The translations under genes and the position numbers were made by a program. From contig NZ_JAJSBI010000007.1 in the NCBI RefSeq assembly GCF_021261325.1, positions 330,464 to 394,463 on the forward strand: a stretch of 64,000 nt of DNA. Direction: 5' to 3'. The notes under the pieces were generated by a model that saw only the letters and a program-made list of their open reading frames with translations, was not told where the DNA came from and did not search any database. This document shows, in pieces, positions 6,890-16,003 of the stretch (positions within the stretch are counted from its first letter, which is position 1; each line of letters opens with the position of its first letter). The DNA comes from Streptomyces guryensis (GTDB lineage: Bacteria; Actinomycetota; Actinomycetes; Streptomycetales; Streptomycetaceae).

Positions 6890-9800
6890 TCAGTCGCCAG
6901 GCACGGCTACCTGGACGGCGGTGAAGGAGCCGTCGGAGACGAGGTATCCGCGCCCGGGCCGCATGGGGAGCGCGGCGCGGCGGGGCAGGCCGACGCCCAG
7001 CAGGTCGCCGTCGAGCGAGTCGGGCATCAGCAGCACCCCCGACCTGCTGCGCCGCACGGACGTCAGCCAGTGCATGCTGCTGCGCACCTCGCCGTCGTTG
7101 CGGGCTGCGGCGATGACGTGGATGCCCGGTTCCTGATGGGACGTCAGGGCATGGAACACTCCGCTGAAGTCGTCGAACACGTCCGCGTCGTCGATCAGCA
7201 CCACGGGCGGCCGGTCGTTCTCCTGGACCAGGGTGGTGAGTTCCGTCAGGTCGGAGGCGAGTCGCACCGGGGCGGGCAGCCGTCGGACTGGTGAGTTGCG
7301 TGGCGCGTAGGCGAAGATGGGGGCGTCCACGGCCTCCCGCAGGCCGAGCGCGATGGTGGCCAGGAGCGTGCTGCGCCCGGAGCGGCGAGGTCCGCAGACG
7401 AGCACGTGGTCGTGTTCGTGTATCGCCAGGTGAACCGGCTCCAGGTTCTCCTGCGCGACCCCGATGGGGATGGTCCACGGGTGTGCGTCGGCGCGCGCTC
7501 TCGCTTTCAGTCCCCCCAGTGGCACGGTGTCCGGCAGTACCTGGATGGCCGGAACATGGTGCGTCCCCGGCCAGGTGTCGCGCACTGCGGCCACGGCTTC
7601 GGCGAGTTCCGCTCCCGGCGCCGCGACCTGCACGACCTGCCGCGTGGCGGCGACGAGGCCGCGCCCGGGAGCCGCCTGGGGCACCTCGCGCGCGGGCACG
7701 CCGAAGTTGCCGTAGTCCGAGATGTCGGCGAGTCTCAGGAGCACCTTCTGTGCCGTACGGCTCAACCAGTTGCCGGGGATGCCGCCGGCCCGGTCGACGG
7801 TCCCGGCGAAAGCGATGCCGACGGCCGGGCCGTCGGCGTAGACCTGTCCGAGCCGCCCCATCAACTCGTCCAGCAGCAGGTCGTCCCCGGTCCCTGCGAG
7901 CAGTGCGCCGAGCCCGTCGACGGCCACCAGCCAGCGAGGGAAGTCCGCGCCGCCGATGGCCTTGCGTCGCTCCAGTTCCCTGCCGAGCAGGCCGATCAGC
8001 CGCACCAGCCGCTCGCGGTCGGAGCTGCGGACGCATCCGCCGACGTGCGCGAGCCCGGCCAGCGGCGCCAGGTCGCCCGCGCCGTGGTCGAGTACGTACA
8101 TGTGCAACCGCTCCGGCGGCAGGGCCCGCGCCCAGGCCAGCAGCAGCGACGCCAGGGCGGTGGTGGTGCCAGAGCCGACCGCGCCGAAGACCAGGAGGTT
8201 GCCGGCGTCCGGGTCCCAGCCCAGTGGCACCCGCCGCTGGCCGTCGGGATCGTCGGCGAGCACGAGGGCCGGCAGTCCCGCGGTGGGGGTCTGCAGGCCG
8301 GCCTCGGCGACGTCCAGGCCCGAGAGCGGGACGTGCCGCGGCAGCGGATCGGGCCATGGTCGGCGTGGTGCCGGGTACCCGCCTGCCGTGAACGCCTCGC
8401 GGGCCAGATCGACCAGGCGCCGCAGGTCGGTGGGGCCCGTCTCGGCATGCGACTCCTCGGTGCCCTCAGCAGTCGGCAGACCGGGACCGAAGGCGAAAGG
8501 GGCGACGTGCAGCCGCTCGCTGGCGCCCCCGGTCGGGGTGACGGTGGTCGCCAGGGCCGTCTGGACGGCCTCCACCTCGGCACCCGAGACCCGCCGGAAG
8601 GCCCGGCCCCACTGCTGTGGTCCGATGCCCGCTGCCGCAGGCGAGTCGATGACGGTGCGGGAGTCCTCGGGGGTCTCCACCCGCAGTGAGATCCGCAGCT
8701 TGACGTTGGCCTTGATGGCGTCGCTGACCGAACCGTCCGGCCGCTGCGTGGCCATCACCAGGTGGACGCCGAGCGCGCGGCCGCGCTGAGCCACGTCCAC
8801 CAGGGCGTCGACGAATGCCGGAAGTGTCTTGACGAGCGTTGCGAACTCGTCGATCACCACCACCATGCGCGGCATGGGTTCGAGCTCCGGACGGTCGGTG
8901 TCCCGCAGCCGCTGGTAGGTGCGGAAGTCTGACACACCGGCGGCCCGCAGCATCCGCTCGCGGTGCCGCAGTTCCGCCTCCAGACAGCGCATCGCCCGGA
9001 TGCTCAACTGGTCGTCGAGGTCCGTGACCATGCCGACGACGTGCGGCAGGTCGGCGCACTTGTCGAGGCCGCCGCCGCCCTTGTAGTCGATGAGCACGAA
9101 GACCAGGTGGTCCGGGTCGTTTCCGACGGCCAGCCCGGTGACCAGGGTGCGCAGCAGCTCGCTCTTGCCCGAGCCGGTGGTTCCCGCGATGAGCGCGTGC
9201 GGTCCGTCGTCGTCCAGGTCGATCTCGTACCGTCCCTCGCCCGTGACACCGAGCACGGTGCGGGCGCGCAGCGTGCGCGCCGCTGCCCGCCAGCGGTCCA
9301 CAAACGCGCCGGTGGTCAGGTCCGGGAGGTCGAGCAGCGGCAGCAGCGGTGTCCGCGCGGGCAGACCGGCCCCGGCCAACGCGATCTCGGGGTCCTCGAA
9401 GCGGGCCAACGCCTGGGCGGTCTCGCGTGCCTGCGCCTCGCCGACCCCGGCGGTCAGCATGCTGCCGCGACGCTCGCCGGTGGCCACGTGGCGCAGTTCC
9501 CCGGCGCCACCGGCGCGTACGCTCAGCACCACCTCGCACAGCGCGGGCAGTGGATCGGCCAGCACCACGGCCCGGGTGGAGCCAGCCCGGCCACCGATCA
9601 GGTCGCGCAACGGGCAGTTGCGCCCCTCCAGCAGGGCGGCACCGTCGACGACCACCAGCAGCACACCGCGCTCGGCTTCGGGGAACGGATGGTGCGCCAG
9701 GAGTTCGGTGGCAAGGCGGTCTGCCTCTGCGCGGCCGACCGCGATCAGCCGGCTTGTGCCCTCGGCCCGGTCGAACAGGTGCGGCAGCCACTTCGTCCAC

Positions 9801-11104
9801 TCCCACCGCGCCGACCAGGCCGAGTTGGTGAACACCGCGACCGCCAGGTCGGCCGGGCCCGTGGCCACCGCCGCTTGCAGCAGCAGCGCGCGTGCCGCCG
9901 CGAGCGCGGCCTCACGGCGTCCGTCGACTCCGAGCACCCGGGTCACGCCGAGATCGACCTGTACCGGGACGCGCGGCAGCTCCGCGTACCGGGCGAGCAC
10001 CTCGGCGACTTCGGCGGGCAGTTCATGGGCGCCGGAGGGCGGTTCGGTGAGCTGCGGCTGCCAGGGCTGGTCACCCACGCCGACCGCCAGCTTCAGGAAG
10101 TCCTCGGAACCCGCACGCCGCTCCCACAGGGACGCGCCCGGCGCTTCGGCGCGAAACGCCACCTCGGCCGGATCGAGCCCCGCGGTCCTGCGGCGGGTGA
10201 GTTCCGCCTTATGCTCCCGTGCCACCTCGCCCTCGAAGCGTTCCAGCGCGGTGCGGTAGGCGCGATGTCTCCTGCGTCGTCCGCCCCGGCCGCGCAGCCG
10301 CTCCTCGAAGCCGGAGGCGAGGTACGCCAGTGGCGACAGCGCGGCGAACACGGCGAAACGCACGTCGTGGAAGAGCCACACCGTCAGGGCGGCCAGACCG
10401 ATCGGTGCCAGAAGCGACGTGAATAGGAAGGGTGAGCGCTGTCGGCGCTCCGGCGCCTGAGGCACCCGCAACGGCACGGGAGCCGGGAGCGTCCTGCGTG
10501 CTTGGCGGTGGAACGGTACTCGCCAGCCGTGCCGCACACCGTGGACGGTGTCGACGCTCGCCCGCCGATGGTCCTCCGGCGGCCTCACCACACGCAACAC
10601 AGCGCCACCGCCGACACCGATCACGTCCTGCTCCCCGACCGACGTCGGTTCCGTGATCAACGTCCCGTTGACGTCGATGCCGTTACGGGAATCCTGGTCC
10701 GCCACCGTGACCGGCCCTGTCGTCGGAACGGTGAGCACGCCGTGGTGACGTGAGACCCCGGGATGATCGATCCGCACACCGCAGGCGGCGTCCCGGCCGA
10801 CGGACGTCTCTCCCAGGCTGAGCGGCAACCGACCACCGGCGTCCGGACCGGCGATCACCCAAGCCTCACGCGGGGGCGGCTCCGGACGGCTGTGCGCTAC
10901 CGCGGTGGCCGGGGCGACGACCGACCCGGCCACCAGTCCGGAGGCGGGCAGCCCGACCGAGCCGGCCACCAGCCGCCCGTCGATCACCAGGGCGACGGAG
11001 GATTGCCCGAGCGCCTCCGCCAGGTCGCCGACCTCGGCGGTCGGATCGGTGACCGTCAGGGTGTACTCGGTCCCGCGCCCGCCGTCATCGAATACGAATT
11101 CCAC
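6890..11104 (-). CDS. eccC: FHA-domain EccC/EssC-type ATPase of a type VII secretion system
   Basis: A 1404-aa membrane ATPase expected to recognise and drive export of WXG100 substrates. Order: a small N-terminal domain, an FHA domain (about residues 110-190, VGRDAACGVRIDHPGVSRHHG and NGIDVNG), two adjacent membrane helices (about 235-275, FLFTSLLAPIGLAALTVWLF), then three FtsK/SpoIIIE-like ATPase domains. Only the first has a full Walker A (GTTGSGKSE, about 640) with Walker B VVVIDEFATL. The second (GAVGSGTTT) and third (GPRRSGRST) lack the lysine. The FHA domain suggests control by phosphothreonine, fitting the two kinases nearby. It starts with GTG 1104 codons upstream of the first Walker B region's end and only six bases after the histidine kinase stop. 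Confidence 0.92.
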   Translation of the reverse strand: MEFVFDDGGRGTEYTLTVTDPTAEVGDLAEALGQSSVALVIDGRLVAGSVGLPASGLVAGSVVAPATAVAHSRPEPPPREAWVIAGPDAGGRLPLSLGETSVGRDAACGVRIDHPGVSRHHGVLTVPTTGPVTVADQDSRNGIDVNGTLITEPTSVGEQDVIGVGGGAVLRVVRPPEDHRRASVDTVHGVRHGWRVPFHRQARRTLPAPVPLRVPQAPERRQRSPFLFTSLLAPIGLAALTVWLFHDVRFAVFAALSPLAYLASGFEERLRGRGGRRRRHRAYRTALERFEGEVAREHKAELTRRRTAGLDPAEVAFRAEAPGASLWERRAGSEDFLKLAVGVGDQPWQPQLTEPPSGAHELPAEVAEVLARYAELPRVPVQVDLGVTRVLGVDGRREAALAAARALLLQAAVATGPADLAVAVFTNSAWSARWEWTKWLPHLFDRAEGTSRLIAVGRAEADRLATELLAHHPFPEAERGVLLVVVDGAALLEGRNCPLRDLIGGRAGSTRAVVLADPLPALCEVVLSVRAGGAGELRHVATGERRGSMLTAGVGEAQARETAQALARFEDPEIALAGAGLPARTPLLPLLDLPDLTTGAFVDRWRAAARTLRARTVLGVTGEGRYEIDLDDDGPHALIAGTTGSGKSELLRTLVTGLAVGNDPDHLVFVLIDYKGGGGLDKCADLPHVVGMVTDLDDQLSIRAMRCLEAELRHRERMLRAAGVSDFRTYQRLRDTDRPELEPMPRMVVVIDEFATLVKTLPAFVDALVDVAQRGRALGVHLVMATQRPDGSVSDAIKANVKLRISLRVETPEDSRTVIDSPAAAGIGPQQWGRAFRRVSGAEVEAVQTALATTVTPTGGASERLHVAPFAFGPGLPTAEGTEESHAETGPTDLRRLVDLAREAFTAGGYPAPRRPWPDPLPRHVPLSGLDVAEAGLQTPTAGLPALVLADDPDGQRRVPLGWDPDAGNLLVFGAVGSGTTTALASLLLAWARALPPERLHMYVLDHGAGDLAPLAGLAHVGGCVRSSDRERLVRLIGLLGRELERRKAIGGADFPRWLVAVDGLGALLAGTGDDLLLDELMGRLGQVYADGPAVGIAFAGTVDRAGGIPGNWLSRTAQKVLLRLADISDYGNFGVPAREVPQAAPGRGLVAATRQVVQVAAPGAELAEAVAAVRDTWPGTHHVPAIQVLPDTVPLGGLKARARADAHPWTIPIGVAQENLEPVHLAIHEHDHVLVCGPRRSGRSTLLATIALGLREAVDAPIFAYAPRNSPVRRLPAPVRLASDLTELTTLVQENDRPPVVLIDDADVFDDFSGVFHALTSHQEPGIHVIAAARNDGEVRSSMHWLTSVRRSRSGVLLMPDSLDGDLLGVGLPRRAALPMRPGRGYLVSDGSFTAVQVAVPGD

Positions 11105-11110
11105 GTGTAC

Positions 11111-11923
11111 CTACTCGGGGATCGGAAGCCGTAGTTCCACGGAGGTGCCTTCACCAGCGGCACTCTCGATCAGCACCGCACCGCCGACCTCGGTGAGCCG
11201 GCCGATGATCGACCGCCGCAGGCCGGTGCCGGCCGCCGGTTCGCCGTCGAAGCCGCGTCCCGCGTCGACGATCGTGAGCACGAGGCCGTGCGGCCCGTGG
11301 TTGACGCGGATGGTGGCGACATCCGTTCCCGCGTGTTTGACGACGTTGGTGAGGGCTTCGCGGGTCGCCTCCACCAATGCCGACACGTGGGTGCGCGGCA
11401 GCCGGTCGTGTGGGTTGCCGGCGGCGGCGAGCCCCGCGGTGTTCACCTCCACCCGCAGCTGCTGCAGGGCGAAGGCGCGGGCCAGTGTCTCCAACTCGGC
11501 CACGAGGTTGCCCGGTTCGCGCTCCCTGCCGGTCTCCACCAGGTCGCGCAGCCACGCAGCCTCCTCGGCGACCTGGCCGCGGACGCCCGTGTCGAACCGG
11601 CGGTCACCGCGGGCCAGCATTTCCATGATCTGCAGGACCCGGTCGTGCAGGATCCGCTGGTGCCGCTCGCGCTCCTGGGAGCGTGCCGCCTCCTCGGCGC
11701 GACTGATCGCCGCCGCTGTCTGCCGGTCGAGTTCCCGGCCGACCCTGCGAACGGCGCGCGCCGCCACCCCGGTCGGCACCGCGAGGGCGAGTGCCGTCGT
11801 ACCCGCGGCGGCGCCGCCCCTCATACCGGCACCGGCGAGCCACCACACGATGGGGCACACCACCAGGGCCACCCCCGCGGCGGTGCGGACCCATAAGGCT
11901 GCGAGCCGGTCGACCGCCGCCAC
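11111..11923 (-). CDS. Two-component sensor histidine kinase (NarX/HisKA_3 type)
   Basis: A 270-aa kinase with two short membrane segments (about residues 13-32 and 40-57), a HisKA_3-like dimerisation helix whose phosphoacceptor is probably His93 (QRILHDRVLQ), and a degenerate C-terminal HATPase_c domain (ALTNVVKHAGT as N-box, VDAGRGFDGE, SIIGRLTEVGG). It should phosphorylate the response regulator encoded just upstream. The start is GTG 11923. It lies six bases before eccC, so it appears to be part of the secretion operon and may couple export to an external cue. Confidence 0.85.
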   Translation of the reverse strand: MAAVDRLAALWVRTAAGVALVVCPIVWWLAGAGMRGGAAAGTTALALAVPTGVAARAVRRVGRELDRQTAAAISRAEEAARSQERERHQRILHDRVLQIMEMLARGDRRFDTGVRGQVAEEAAWLRDLVETGREREPGNLVAELETLARAFALQQLRVEVNTAGLAAAGNPHDRLPRTHVSALVEATREALTNVVKHAGTDVATIRVNHGPHGLVLTIVDAGRGFDGEPAAGTGLRRSIIGRLTEVGGAVLIESAAGEGTSVELRLPIPE

Positions 11924-11980
11924 CCCCTATCGGACATCGTCCGCTCTGTCCCGTTCCTTGCCCTTTTCCCGCCGCGTGCT

Positions 11981-12628
11981 TCAGGTACGGCGCGCCGCCA
12001 GGGCGATCCTGGTCAGCTCCGCCTTGTTGCCGACCTGCAGCTTGACGCGAATGCGTTCGACGTAGGTGTCGACCGTGGCCTTGGTGACGTTCATGCGCTT
12101 GGCGGCCTGAGCATGGGTGAACCCGGCCGCGATCAGGTCCAGCGCCTCACGCTCGCGCGGCGACAGCAGGTCCGAGGGATCCTCGGGCACCGCTGGCGTC
12201 GCGGAGAGCGCGGCGGCCAGCACGTCCGCCAGCTGCGGCGAAAGCGAGAATCCCCCTGCCGCGACCGTCGCGAGGACCGCGAGCAGCGCCTCCTTGCCGG
12301 TGTCCTTGGTGACGTAGCCGCTCGCTCCGGACCGTACGACTGCCAGCACATCGGCCGGGGCTCGCGACGCGGACATCACTAGAACGCGCGCCCAGGTGGC
12401 CATCTCGGAGACCGCCGGCGTCGACGGCCTGCCGTCCGCCAGGTACAGGTCGAGGACGACGACGTCGACCGAGCCGTCCCGGGGCAGCGCAGCCGGGTCG
12501 TCCACCGAGGCCACTACGTCGAAGCCTGGACTGCTCGCCAGCAGTGCCGCGACGCCTTCCCGCGTCACGGGGTGATCATCGACGATTGCCACCCGTACAT
12601 TCGCCACCGGACAATGGTCGCAGTGCAC
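11981..12628 (-). CDS. LuxR-family (NarL-type) response regulator
   Basis: A 215-aa regulator with an N-terminal receiver (VAIVDDHPVTREG, phosphoacceptor Asp60 in VVVLDLYL, conserved Lys in GYVTKDTG) and a C-terminal LuxR HTH (LSPREREALDLIAAGFTHAQ, then AKRMNVTKATVDTYVERIRV). GTG 12628 gives the longest form. GTG 12607, which would start VANVRVAIVDD, is as likely because receiver domains rarely carry an N-terminal extension. It is first in the minus-strand secretion operon and diverges from the receptor kinase at 12733. Confidence 0.87.
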   Translation of the reverse strand: MHCDHCPVANVRVAIVDDHPVTREGVAALLASSPGFDVVASVDDPAALPRDGSVDVVVLDLYLADGRPSTPAVSEMATWARVLVMSASRAPADVLAVVRSGASGYVTKDTGKEALLAVLATVAAGGFSLSPQLADVLAAALSATPAVPEDPSDLLSPREREALDLIAAGFTHAQAAKRMNVTKATVDTYVERIRVKLQVGNKAELTRIALAARRT

Positions 12629-12732
12629 TGATCGGCCGTCAACTCATTATTTGCTAACGGGATTTCACGGGATGCGGGGTCCTGAGCCAGGATAGGACCA
12701 CAGTGCCGTGCGGAGCAGGGCGAGGGGGATTC
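12629..12732. promoter_or_regulatory. Divergent promoter region of the T7SS operon and receptor kinase
   Basis: The 104 bp between two divergent genes must hold promoters for both. It contains the only AT-rich patch nearby (CAACTCATTATTTGCTAACG, about 12640-12659). No individual -10/-35 pair can be assigned with confidence. Confidence 0.4.
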
Positions 12733-14442
12733 ATGGGCTCCGGGCTGAGTGATACCGACCTGGCGGTGCTGGGCGCAAGGCCGCTCACGCCGGACGACCC
12801 GGTCAGAGTCGGGCGGTACCGGCTGGCCGCGCTGCTCGGCGCGGGCGGCATGGGGCGGGTGTACCTGGGATGGGCGGGCGGCCGGTTCGTGGCCGTGAAG
12901 GTGGTACGCCCCGAGTTGGCGGGCAACGAGCAGTTCCGGCGCCGGTTCGCCCGCGAGCTCGCGACGCTCAGCCGGCTCGACGCCGAGTTCACCGCGGCCC
13001 TCGTGGACGCGGAGCCCGACTCGAACCGGCCCTGGCTGGCGACGGAGTACGTGCCGGGGGTGCCGCTCGAGGACGCGGTCCAGACGGACGGCCCCCTGCC
13101 GGTGACGGCGGCGTGGCGCCTGGCGGCCGGGGTGGCCACCGCGCTGGGGGCGATCCACGGGGCGGGCGTCGTCCACCGTGACCTGAAGCCGTCGAACGTG
13201 ATCCTGGACCTCGACGGTCCCAAAGTGATCGACTTCGGTGTGGCCTACGCGGCCGATCTCAGCCAGTTGACGGTCACCGGGCAGCATGTCGGTACGCCCT
13301 GCTACATGGCGCCGGAACAGGCGCGGACGGGAGTTCTGGGTCCACCGGCGGACGTCTTTGCGCTCGGCGGACTTCTGACCTTCGCCGTGACGGGCAAGCC
13401 GCCCTTCGGTGAGGGTACGACCACCGAAGTCCTGTTCCGGGTCGTGCACGAGCCTCCCGATCTGACCGAGCTGGCAGACGTCGACCGGGAGTTGCACGCG
13501 CTGGTCGCACGCTGCCTGGAGAAGGACCCCGAACAGCGGCCCGACGCCGCCGCCGTGGTCGCTGCGGTAGGGGCCGCGCGTGCCGCCGCTCCGTGGCCGC
13601 AGCCCCTGCTGGCCCGGATCGAACCGCGCCGGGCGCTCACTTCACAAGTGCCGGTGGACGAACCGGAGTCACCGGGCGGCGGGCTCACTGATGCCGACGA
13701 CGCGGCCGGGCTGCCCCGCAAGGCGCCTGACAGCGCTGTACGGCCGTCGCACCGCCGGCGCACGATCCTGGCGGCCGCGGCCGCAGTGACTCTGCTGTCC
13801 TCGGCCGCCGTCGCGGCCGGTGAGCTCTCCCGGCACAACGGAACCGCCGCGAGCCCCAATGCCTCCGCGCGCAACTCCGGCGTGACCCCGGCAGTGAGCT
13901 CGCCATCCACCGGCGTGCGTTCCAGCGCGCCCGCCGCCGGCGGCAACGCGTCGGGAGCCACGAGCGGCCACCCGGCGAATCCTGCCGGCGGCGCGACCGG
14001 TGCACCGCCGTCCGGCGCGAACGGCGGCCAGAGCGACACCCACGCACCGGCCGACGCCACCACACCACCCGGGCAGAGTCCCGACTCCACCCCGACGCAC
14101 ACTCAACCAAAAGTCGCCTGGATCCCCGGGTCCGTCGCCTCCTCCAACGGCTGCACGGCGTGGATGAACTACCGCCCGAGCGACGCCGGTGGATTCACCC
14201 AGGCCTTGCTGGAGTCCTGGGGCAACGACTGCAAAATGAACTACTTCCGCGGCCCCGAGTCGAGCAGCCAGAAATTCACCGACCCACGTGAGCAGCAGGG
14301 CGCGGGCACCCTCAACACCGACTTCTACTGGGACGGCCCCGGTGTCTACACCTGGGTCTGCGTATGGCGGGTCGGCGAGTACAAGCAGAACAGCTGCGGC
14401 GGCAAGTACTACGTGCAGGGTGGCACCTACCACACGGCGTGA
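12733..14442 (+). CDS. Receptor-type Ser/Thr protein kinase
   Basis: A 569-aa PknB-type kinase. The kinase domain (about 28-290) shows the Gly loop GAGGMG, Lys56 (VAVKVV), HRDLKPSN, DFGVAY and MAPEQ. A single membrane helix lies at about 345-363 (ILAAAAAVTLLSSAAVAAG). A long Ser/Gly/Pro linker leads to a C-terminal extracytoplasmic domain of about 100 residues with four Cys. ATG 12733 is preferred over the longer start because it has a GAGGGGG ribosome site. It is divergent from the secretion operon, whose EccC bears an FHA domain, so EccC is a plausible target or reader. It is the intact relative of the broken kinase at 5276-6327. Confidence 0.9.
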   Translation: MGSGLSDTDLAVLGARPLTPDDPVRVGRYRLAALLGAGGMGRVYLGWAGGRFVAVKVVRPELAGNEQFRRRFARELATLSRLDAEFTAALVDAEPDSNRPWLATEYVPGVPLEDAVQTDGPLPVTAAWRLAAGVATALGAIHGAGVVHRDLKPSNVILDLDGPKVIDFGVAYAADLSQLTVTGQHVGTPCYMAPEQARTGVLGPPADVFALGGLLTFAVTGKPPFGEGTTTEVLFRVVHEPPDLTELADVDRELHALVARCLEKDPEQRPDAAAVVAAVGAARAAAPWPQPLLARIEPRRALTSQVPVDEPESPGGGLTDADDAAGLPRKAPDSAVRPSHRRRTILAAAAAVTLLSSAAVAAGELSRHNGTAASPNASARNSGVTPAVSSPSTGVRSSAPAAGGNASGATSGHPANPAGGATGAPPSGANGGQSDTHAPADATTPPGQSPDSTPTHTQPKVAWIPGSVASSNGCTAWMNYRPSDAGGFTQALLESWGNDCKMNYFRGPESSSQKFTDPREQQGAGTLNTDFYWDGPGVYTWVCVWRVGEYKQNSCGGKYYVQGGTYHTA

Positions 14443-14633
14443 GCGCCGGCCCCGAGTTATCTTCCTCGCGGTCCTGCATGAGGGCCGCTGGCCTCCGGGC
14501 CCGGCATGGGAGCAATGCTCGAGATGTCTGTGGATCGAGCTCGGGAAGCATACGACGGGAGTACCTTCCCGAGTGATCGATTGATGGTCATCCAGGAGGC
14601 CGACGTTCGCAGTGTCGCAGCACCGGTCGGGAA

Positions 14634-14851
14634 GGGTGAAGTAGGCCGCCGACGAGGTGCCCGAGGCTCGGGTCCATTTCCGACGGCCCCTTCCCGAACC
14701 GGGCCGCACCCGGCTCTACAGTGTCGTGTTCCGCGTTTGCTGCCCTGTCGGCTGTCCGTTGTGGATGGCGTGGTGGCAGCGGCGGCAGACGATCAGGGTC
14801 TTGCGACGGCGGCTGGCCATGCACTCCGCCCATTCGGGCTTGGGAGCCCCC
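14634..14851 (-). pseudogene. Group II intron 3' remnant (HNH end of maturase plus domains V/VI)
   Basis: On the minus strand, 14851-14716 encodes KPEWAECMASRRRKTLIVC, then RRCHHAIHNGQ and a TAG stop. This is the HNH end of group II intron reverse transcriptase/maturases. Directly after the stop comes a GAGCCGGG...CCCGGTTC stem in the position of ribozyme domain V. A conserved tail follows (GGGGCCGTCGG, CACCTCGTCGGCGGCCTACT, TTCACCC), like bacterial group II introns. The domain V hairpin is shorter than the usual 34 nt. Everything 5' of the HNH region is absent, so this is a truncated, immobile copy. Confidence 0.65.
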
Positions 14852-14931
14852 CGTAATCACGTACGGTCGATGCGCCCCAACCCCACTCGCATCGAGGGAC
14901 AGGGGAGGACTCCAGGCGCCCATCGATTGAG

Positions 14932-14949
14932 TATGTCGCCAACGACATA
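14932..14949. promoter_or_regulatory. Inverted-repeat operator of TA module 1
   Basis: Perfect 7-base arms TATGTCG and CGACATA around CCAA, ending 13 bases before the toxin start and overlapping the only AT-rich tract. The site is exactly conserved in the second copy of the module. It fits an autoregulatory site for the HTH antitoxin. Confidence 0.6.
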
Positions 14950-14962
14950 TAGAGTTGTACAG

Positions 14963-15340
14963 GTGGAGTCCCTGTACGCGGTCGAGATCGAACCTGAGGT
15001 CCGGGCCTGGCTGGAATCTCTGCCGGCCAAGCACTTCCTCAAGGTCGACGAGTACGTCGGACTGCTTGCCGAGTACGCGGCAACCCTCGGGGAGCCATAC
15101 GCCCGCCACCTCGGCGACGGCGTGCGTGAACTGCGCCCGACGCTCGACGGAGCGGCGATGCGCATCATGTACTGGCTGACCCCCAACCGCACAGCGGTAC
15201 TGCTGACGGTGTTCCGCAAGACGAAGATGCGCGAGGACGCCGAAGTCCAACGGGCCAAGCACGCACAAAAGACTTGCGAGGCCGAACACGGCCCCGCCCA
15301 CGAAGAGTTCGTTCGGATCATCGAGGAAGGAGAGGTGTGA
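14963..15340 (+). CDS. HigB/RelE-like toxin (Gp49 family), copy 1
   Basis: A 125-aa type II toxin predicted to cleave mRNA at the ribosome. Family hallmarks are IEPEVRAWLESLPAKHF at the N-terminus, the central RHLGDGVRELRPTLDG strand pair, and MYWLTPNRTAVLLTVFRKTK. GTG 14963 is chosen because homology with the third module begins there and the operator lies just upstream. The antitoxin gene follows two bases after the stop. It is nearly identical to the copy at 56180. Confidence 0.85.
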   Translation: MESLYAVEIEPEVRAWLESLPAKHFLKVDEYVGLLAEYAATLGEPYARHLGDGVRELRPTLDGAAMRIMYWLTPNRTAVLLTVFRKTKMREDAEVQRAKHAQKTCEAEHGPAHEEFVRIIEEGEV

Positions 15341-15342
15341 TC

Positions 15343-15684
15343 ATGAGCCACAGCCGATGGAAGACACTACGCGAACGCAAGCTCGCCGAAGGGTTCGCCG
15401 AACCGGACGACGTCGCCGAGGCCCGCCAGGAAATCCGCCTGTCCATGGCACTCGCCCAAGCCGTCTACACCCGGCGCACCGAACTCGGACTGACCCAGGC
15501 CGAACTCGCTACCCGCGCCGGCCTCACCCAGGCGAAGATCTCCCGCATCGAAGGCTCCGACACCGTGCCCACGCTCCCGCTGCTCTCCAAACTCGCCCGC
15601 GCACTGAACGCTTCCCTCAATATCGCCCTCGACGACGGCGACACCCAGGTCACCTTCACCGCCCACAAGACCGACGCCGCCTAA
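15343..15684 (+). CDS. HigA-like XRE antitoxin, copy 1
   Basis: A 113-aa protein with a Cro/C1-type HTH (LGLTQAELATRAGLTQAKIS, RIEGSDTVPTLPLLSKLARAL). It should neutralise the upstream toxin and repress the operon through the palindrome at 14932. ATG 15343 follows the toxin stop by two bases, with AAGGAGAGG as ribosome site. It differs from the 56560 copy at a few residues (for example TDAA versus TDAP at the end). Confidence 0.87.
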   Translation: MSHSRWKTLRERKLAEGFAEPDDVAEARQEIRLSMALAQAVYTRRTELGLTQAELATRAGLTQAKISRIEGSDTVPTLPLLSKLARALNASLNIALDDGDTQVTFTAHKTDAA

Positions 15685-16003
15685 ACACACGGGCGTCCGT
15701 CCACCGGTGGCCACCACGGCGCGGGTCGCAGGCCTTGATCTGCTGACCGCACCTCTGGCATCGGGCGGAACTAAATACGCGCTGGGAGCGGACGACTGCC
15801 CGCAGCGGGGTTGTCGGAGGCCTACAACCCCGGTCCCCCGGCTCCTTGTCGCCTGCGGTGCCCGTCTCGGTGGCCAGCCGGTGGCCGGACGCCTTCGGAC
15901 AGTGCATCACCGGGTAGCACGGGTCAACCTGCTGCACATGCTCTGATCAGCCACAACGTCACTGCGCAGCACAGGGCGGCACCACGCAGCACCTTCGCTC
16001 ACG
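15685..16003. other. Non-coding island end before attachment core 1
   Basis: No convincing gene. It contains a hairpin (GGGGTTGT at 15807-15814 and ACAACCCC at 15824-15831) and a paired 11-bp iteron at 15869-15890. The same tract precedes core 3, and a diverged form precedes core 4. Confidence 0.6.
15869..15890 (+). repeat. Paired 11-bp iteron, putative integrase arm site (left of core 1)
   Basis: Two adjacent 11-base units, GGTGGCCAGCC and GGTGGCCGGAC, repeat in phase with the DNA helical turn. Equivalent pairs stand at 57084-57105 and 62824-62845, each about 135 bases before a tRNA core. Confidence 0.55.

Noticed and set aside
8963..10426. Long plus-strand frame opposite eccC
   Set aside because: High-GC shadow of a strongly supported ATPase gene; no recognisable domain.
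12703..12732. Longer start for the receptor kinase
   Set aside because: The ATG at 12733 has a better ribosome site and the extra residues are unlike other kinases of this type.
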